This document shows, in pieces, positions 21,623 to 23,511 of a stretch of 23,511 nt of DNA. The stretch's first letter is position 1. Each line of letters begins with the position of its first letter. A program made the translations under genes and the position numbers. The stretch comes from UBA668 sp043721915. Its GTDB lineage: Bacteria > Actinomycetota > Acidimicrobiia > Acidimicrobiales > Ilumatobacteraceae. The stretch is from NCBI GenBank assembly GCA_043721915.1, contig JAYSPV010000147.1, forward strand, positions 1 through 23,511. Reading direction: 5' to 3'. The notes under the pieces are model-generated. The model had not been told where the DNA came from. It ran no database searches and worked only from the letters and a program-made list of their open reading frames with translations.

Positions 21623-22455
21623 GCGCCTACCCCCAGATCGGTGTTCTGATGGGCGCCGAGGTAGGCGTCGATCACTGCTTGATTGGCACCGACGAACGAC
21701 GGAGGGCCCTCGGCGATGATCTGACCTTCGGCCATCACCACCACCCAGTCCGCGATCTCGTGCACCATGTCCATGTCGTGTTCGACGAACAGTACCGTGC
21801 GACCCTCGTCCTTGAGCCCCTTGACGTGTTCCAGCAGGCTCTGCTTCAGCGCCGGGTTGACGCCGGCCATCGGCTCGTCGAGCATCACCATCTCGGGCTC
21901 CACCATCAGCGCTCGAGCCATCTCCAGCAGCTTGCGTTGTCCGCCCGAGAGCGAACCACCGAACTCGTCGCGCATGTGATCGAGCTTGAAGCGCGCCAGC
22001 AACTCCTCGGCCCGGACGGTGACCTTGGCTTCCTCATCGCGCCACAGGAACTTGAACGGCGCCGCCCACAAGCGCTCGCCGGACTGACTGGCTGCGCCGA
22101 GACGCATGTTCTCCAGCACCGACATTCGGTTCAGGCTCTTGGTCAGCTGGAACGTGCGGACCATCCCGCGACGAGCGGCCTTGTAGGGGCTGACGCCGCT
22201 CATCGACTGACCGTTGAAGTGCCAGGTGCCCGTGTCGGGCTCGTCGAAACCGGTGAGCAGGTTGAAGAACGTCGTCTTGCCGGCGCCGTTCGGTCCGATC
22301 AGAGCGGTGATCGTGTTGCGCTGGACCTCGACATGCTCGACGTCGACCGCAACAAGGCCACCGAACGAACGACGGACCGAGTCGGCGACGAGGATCGGGT
22401 CGGGCTTGGCAGCACCAGGCTCGCGGGCGACATCGGCAAACACGTCAGCGGACAT
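21619..22455 (-). CDS. livG: Branched-chain amino acid type ABC transporter ATPase LivG
   Basis: This is the second ATPase subunit, with 278 residues. Walker A is GPNGAGKT (54-61), followed by VRTFQLTKSLNRMSVLENM, the conserved Q-loop region of LivG. The signature LSGGQRK is at 169-175, Walker B VMLDEPMAGVNP at 190-201, and the H-loop is in VEHDMDMV (His226). The segment between the Q-loop and the signature is long, as in LivG, which separates it from LivF. It overlaps the end of livM by 11 bases and its own stop overlaps livF by 4, so the subunits are probably made in coupled amounts. Confidence 0.95.
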   Translation of the reverse strand: MSADVFADVAREPGAAKPDPILVADSVRRSFGGLVAVDVEHVEVQRNTITALIGPNGAGKTTFFNLLTGFDEPDTGTWHFNGQSMSGVSPYKAARRGMVRTFQLTKSLNRMSVLENMRLGAASQSGERLWAAPFKFLWRDEEAKVTVRAEELLARFKLDHMRDEFGGSLSGGQRKLLEMARALMVEPEMVMLDEPMAGVNPALKQSLLEHVKGLKDEGRTVLFVEHDMDMVHEIADWVVVMAEGQIIAEGPPSFVGANQAVIDAYLGAHQNTDLGVGA

Positions 22456-23443
22456 CGAACGCCTGCTCTTTCTTGTTGCCGAAGATTCCCTGCGGTCGGA
22501 AGATCACAAGGAGCGCCAGACCACCCCCGACCAGGATCCAGCGGAAGAAGCTGAAGTTCGAAGAGTCCATGATCCACGTCGGCAGCTGGAAGCCGCTCCG
22601 GTCGGTCCAGTCGGCCAGCAGACTGTCGCTGAAACTGATGATGAACCAGAAGATCATCGCCCCGATGATCGGACCCTTCACCTTGCCCACGCCGCCGAGG
22701 ACGACGATTGCATACGTGAGGAACGTGAACTGGGTCTGGAAGCTGCCGGGGCTGGCGTTGCGCTGGCCGATGACCAGGATCGCCCCACCGAATCCACCGA
22801 CGACGCCACCGAGCACGAGGCTGGTCATCTTGTACACGAACACGTTCTTGCCGAGGCTGCGAGCCGCATCCTCGTCCTCACGGATCGAGCGCAATACGCG
22901 GCCCCACGGGCTGCGCATCAGTGCCCACACACCCAGGGAGAACAGCACGACGAGGAACCAGCCGAGCATGATCACCCACATCTCGTAGTCGCTGATCTGC
23001 TTCTTCCACAGCGACACCGATTCACCCTTCAAGAACCCCGGAATGGTGTTCTGGATGTCGTTGGTGAACGAGTTGATGCCGTCGGTGGCGCCGGTGACGT
23101 GCACAGCCTTGGGAGTCGAGACCAGCAGCCGCAGGATCTCGGCCGCAGCAATGGTGACGATCGCCAAGTAGTCGCTGCGCAACCTCAGCGTTGGAATGCC
23201 CAGTAGGAGCGCGAAGGCGGTGGAAGCCGCAATGACCACGGGAATCGTCCACCAAATGCTCCACTGCCAGTTCATCACCGGCATCGCCACCGCGTACCCG
23301 CCGACTAGCGCGAAGCCTGCTTGGCCGAAGTTGAGCAGGCCCGTGTACCCGAAGTGGATGTTGAGACCGATGGCCGCCAAGCAGTAGGCGATGGCGGTGA
23401 CGCCGATTGCGCCGTAGAGACCGTTGGAAATGGTCTGGCTCAT
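22445..23443 (-). CDS. livM: Branched-chain amino acid type ABC transporter permease LivM
   Basis: This 332-residue inner-membrane permease has about eight to nine hydrophobic segments. The N-terminal GLNIHFGYTGLLNFGQAGF is the family hallmark. SDYLAIVTIAAAEILRLL follows, and the cytoplasmic coupling loop SIREDEDAARSLGKNVFVYK contacts the ATPases. The loop at about residues 113-150 contains polar, charged residues and probably faces outside. The protein ends in the common FRPQGIFGNKKE tail. The ATG at 23443 overlaps the livH stop (ATGA). It forms the channel with LivH. The solute is inferred only as amino acid-like; urea and amide transporters of the same family are an alternative. Confidence 0.95.
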   Translation of the reverse strand: MSQTISNGLYGAIGVTAIAYCLAAIGLNIHFGYTGLLNFGQAGFALVGGYAVAMPVMNWQWSIWWTIPVVIAASTAFALLLGIPTLRLRSDYLAIVTIAAAEILRLLVSTPKAVHVTGATDGINSFTNDIQNTIPGFLKGESVSLWKKQISDYEMWVIMLGWFLVVLFSLGVWALMRSPWGRVLRSIREDEDAARSLGKNVFVYKMTSLVLGGVVGGFGGAILVIGQRNASPGSFQTQFTFLTYAIVVLGGVGKVKGPIIGAMIFWFIISFSDSLLADWTDRSGFQLPTWIMDSSNFSFFRWILVGGGLALLVIFRPQGIFGNKKEQAFDVR

Positions 23444-23511
23444 CCGACACGCTCCTTCTTGCCGAGAATGCCCTGCGGGCGGAAGAGTAGAACGAGGATC
23501 ATCGCCAGCAA
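23440..23511 (-). CDS. livH: Branched-chain amino acid type ABC transporter permease LivH (3' end only)
   Basis: Only the last 23 codons are in the window. They read LLAMILVLLFRPQGILGKKE followed by RVG and TGA, the end of a final membrane helix and the typical C-terminal tail of LivH permeases. The stop overlaps the livM ATG. The gene order livH-livM-livG-livF and the tail together make the call secure although little is seen. Confidence 0.85.
   Translation of the reverse strand: MLAMILVLLFRPQGILGKKERVG

Noticed and set aside
1..23511. CRISPR arrays, tRNA or rRNA genes, insertion sequences, phage genes, origin
   Set aside because: I looked for spaced direct repeats, transposase or integrase motifs, attachment-site pairs and conserved RNA sequences and saw none. 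The only tandem repeats are the short ones reported.

Overview
The window looks like chromosomal DNA of a GC-rich actinobacterium, most likely of the class Acidimicrobiia (Ilumatobacter-like). This rests on high GC throughout, DUF3151 and DUF3073-type proteins, a GuaB1-type enzyme, actinobacterial LivK-type lipoproteins, and many 4-base gene overlaps. I see no tRNA or rRNA gene, insertion sequence, CRISPR array or prophage. Nearly all the DNA is coding, mostly housekeeping and metabolic genes.

Layout. 1-639 (minus): 5' end of typA, preceded by a small acidic-tailed protein gene. 722-3055 (plus): a GH13 alpha-glucosidase followed 3 bases later by an orphan ParA-type ATPase. 3091-5612 (minus): a tight operon of DUF3151, mobA, a rhodanese and ribonuclease D. 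5643-5918 (plus): a small two-helix membrane protein. 5930-8142 (minus): pyruvate kinase and an alpha/beta hydrolase. 8163-10045 (plus): a histidine phosphatase and an M18 aminopeptidase. 10292-13051 (minus): guaB1, cmk and a PlsC-like acyltransferase. 13126-14717 (plus): an alpha/beta hydrolase and a Sua5/TsaC protein. 14848-18342 (minus): enoyl-CoA hydratase, nitroreductase, xylulokinase and a J-domain protein, every junction overlapping. 18479-20842 (plus): an amino-acid-type substrate-binding lipoprotein and an unknown lipoprotein. 20861-23511 (minus): livH (3' end), livM, livG and livF of a branched-chain amino acid type ABC transporter.

The most unusual item is the substrate-binding lipoprotein at 18479-19837. 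Its parts are in circularly permuted order. The segment that normally forms the C-terminus of this LivK-like family comes directly after the signal peptide and a Thr/Glu-rich repeat linker. The segment that normally starts the mature protein follows it, and the reading frame stops where the C-terminal segment would normally begin. It lies beside a livHMGF cluster on the opposite strand, so it may feed that transporter.

A second theme is promoter layout. Several genes have a TAnnnT -10-like hexamer 6-7 bases before the start codon, which suggests leaderless mRNAs. In three divergent gene pairs the two -10 elements are symmetric, overlapping or shared. A third point is mobA, which has no ATG/GTG/TTG at a position that would keep its first beta strand. 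A CTG overlapping the upstream stop codon, followed by a 15-bp tandem repeat, fits best as its start.
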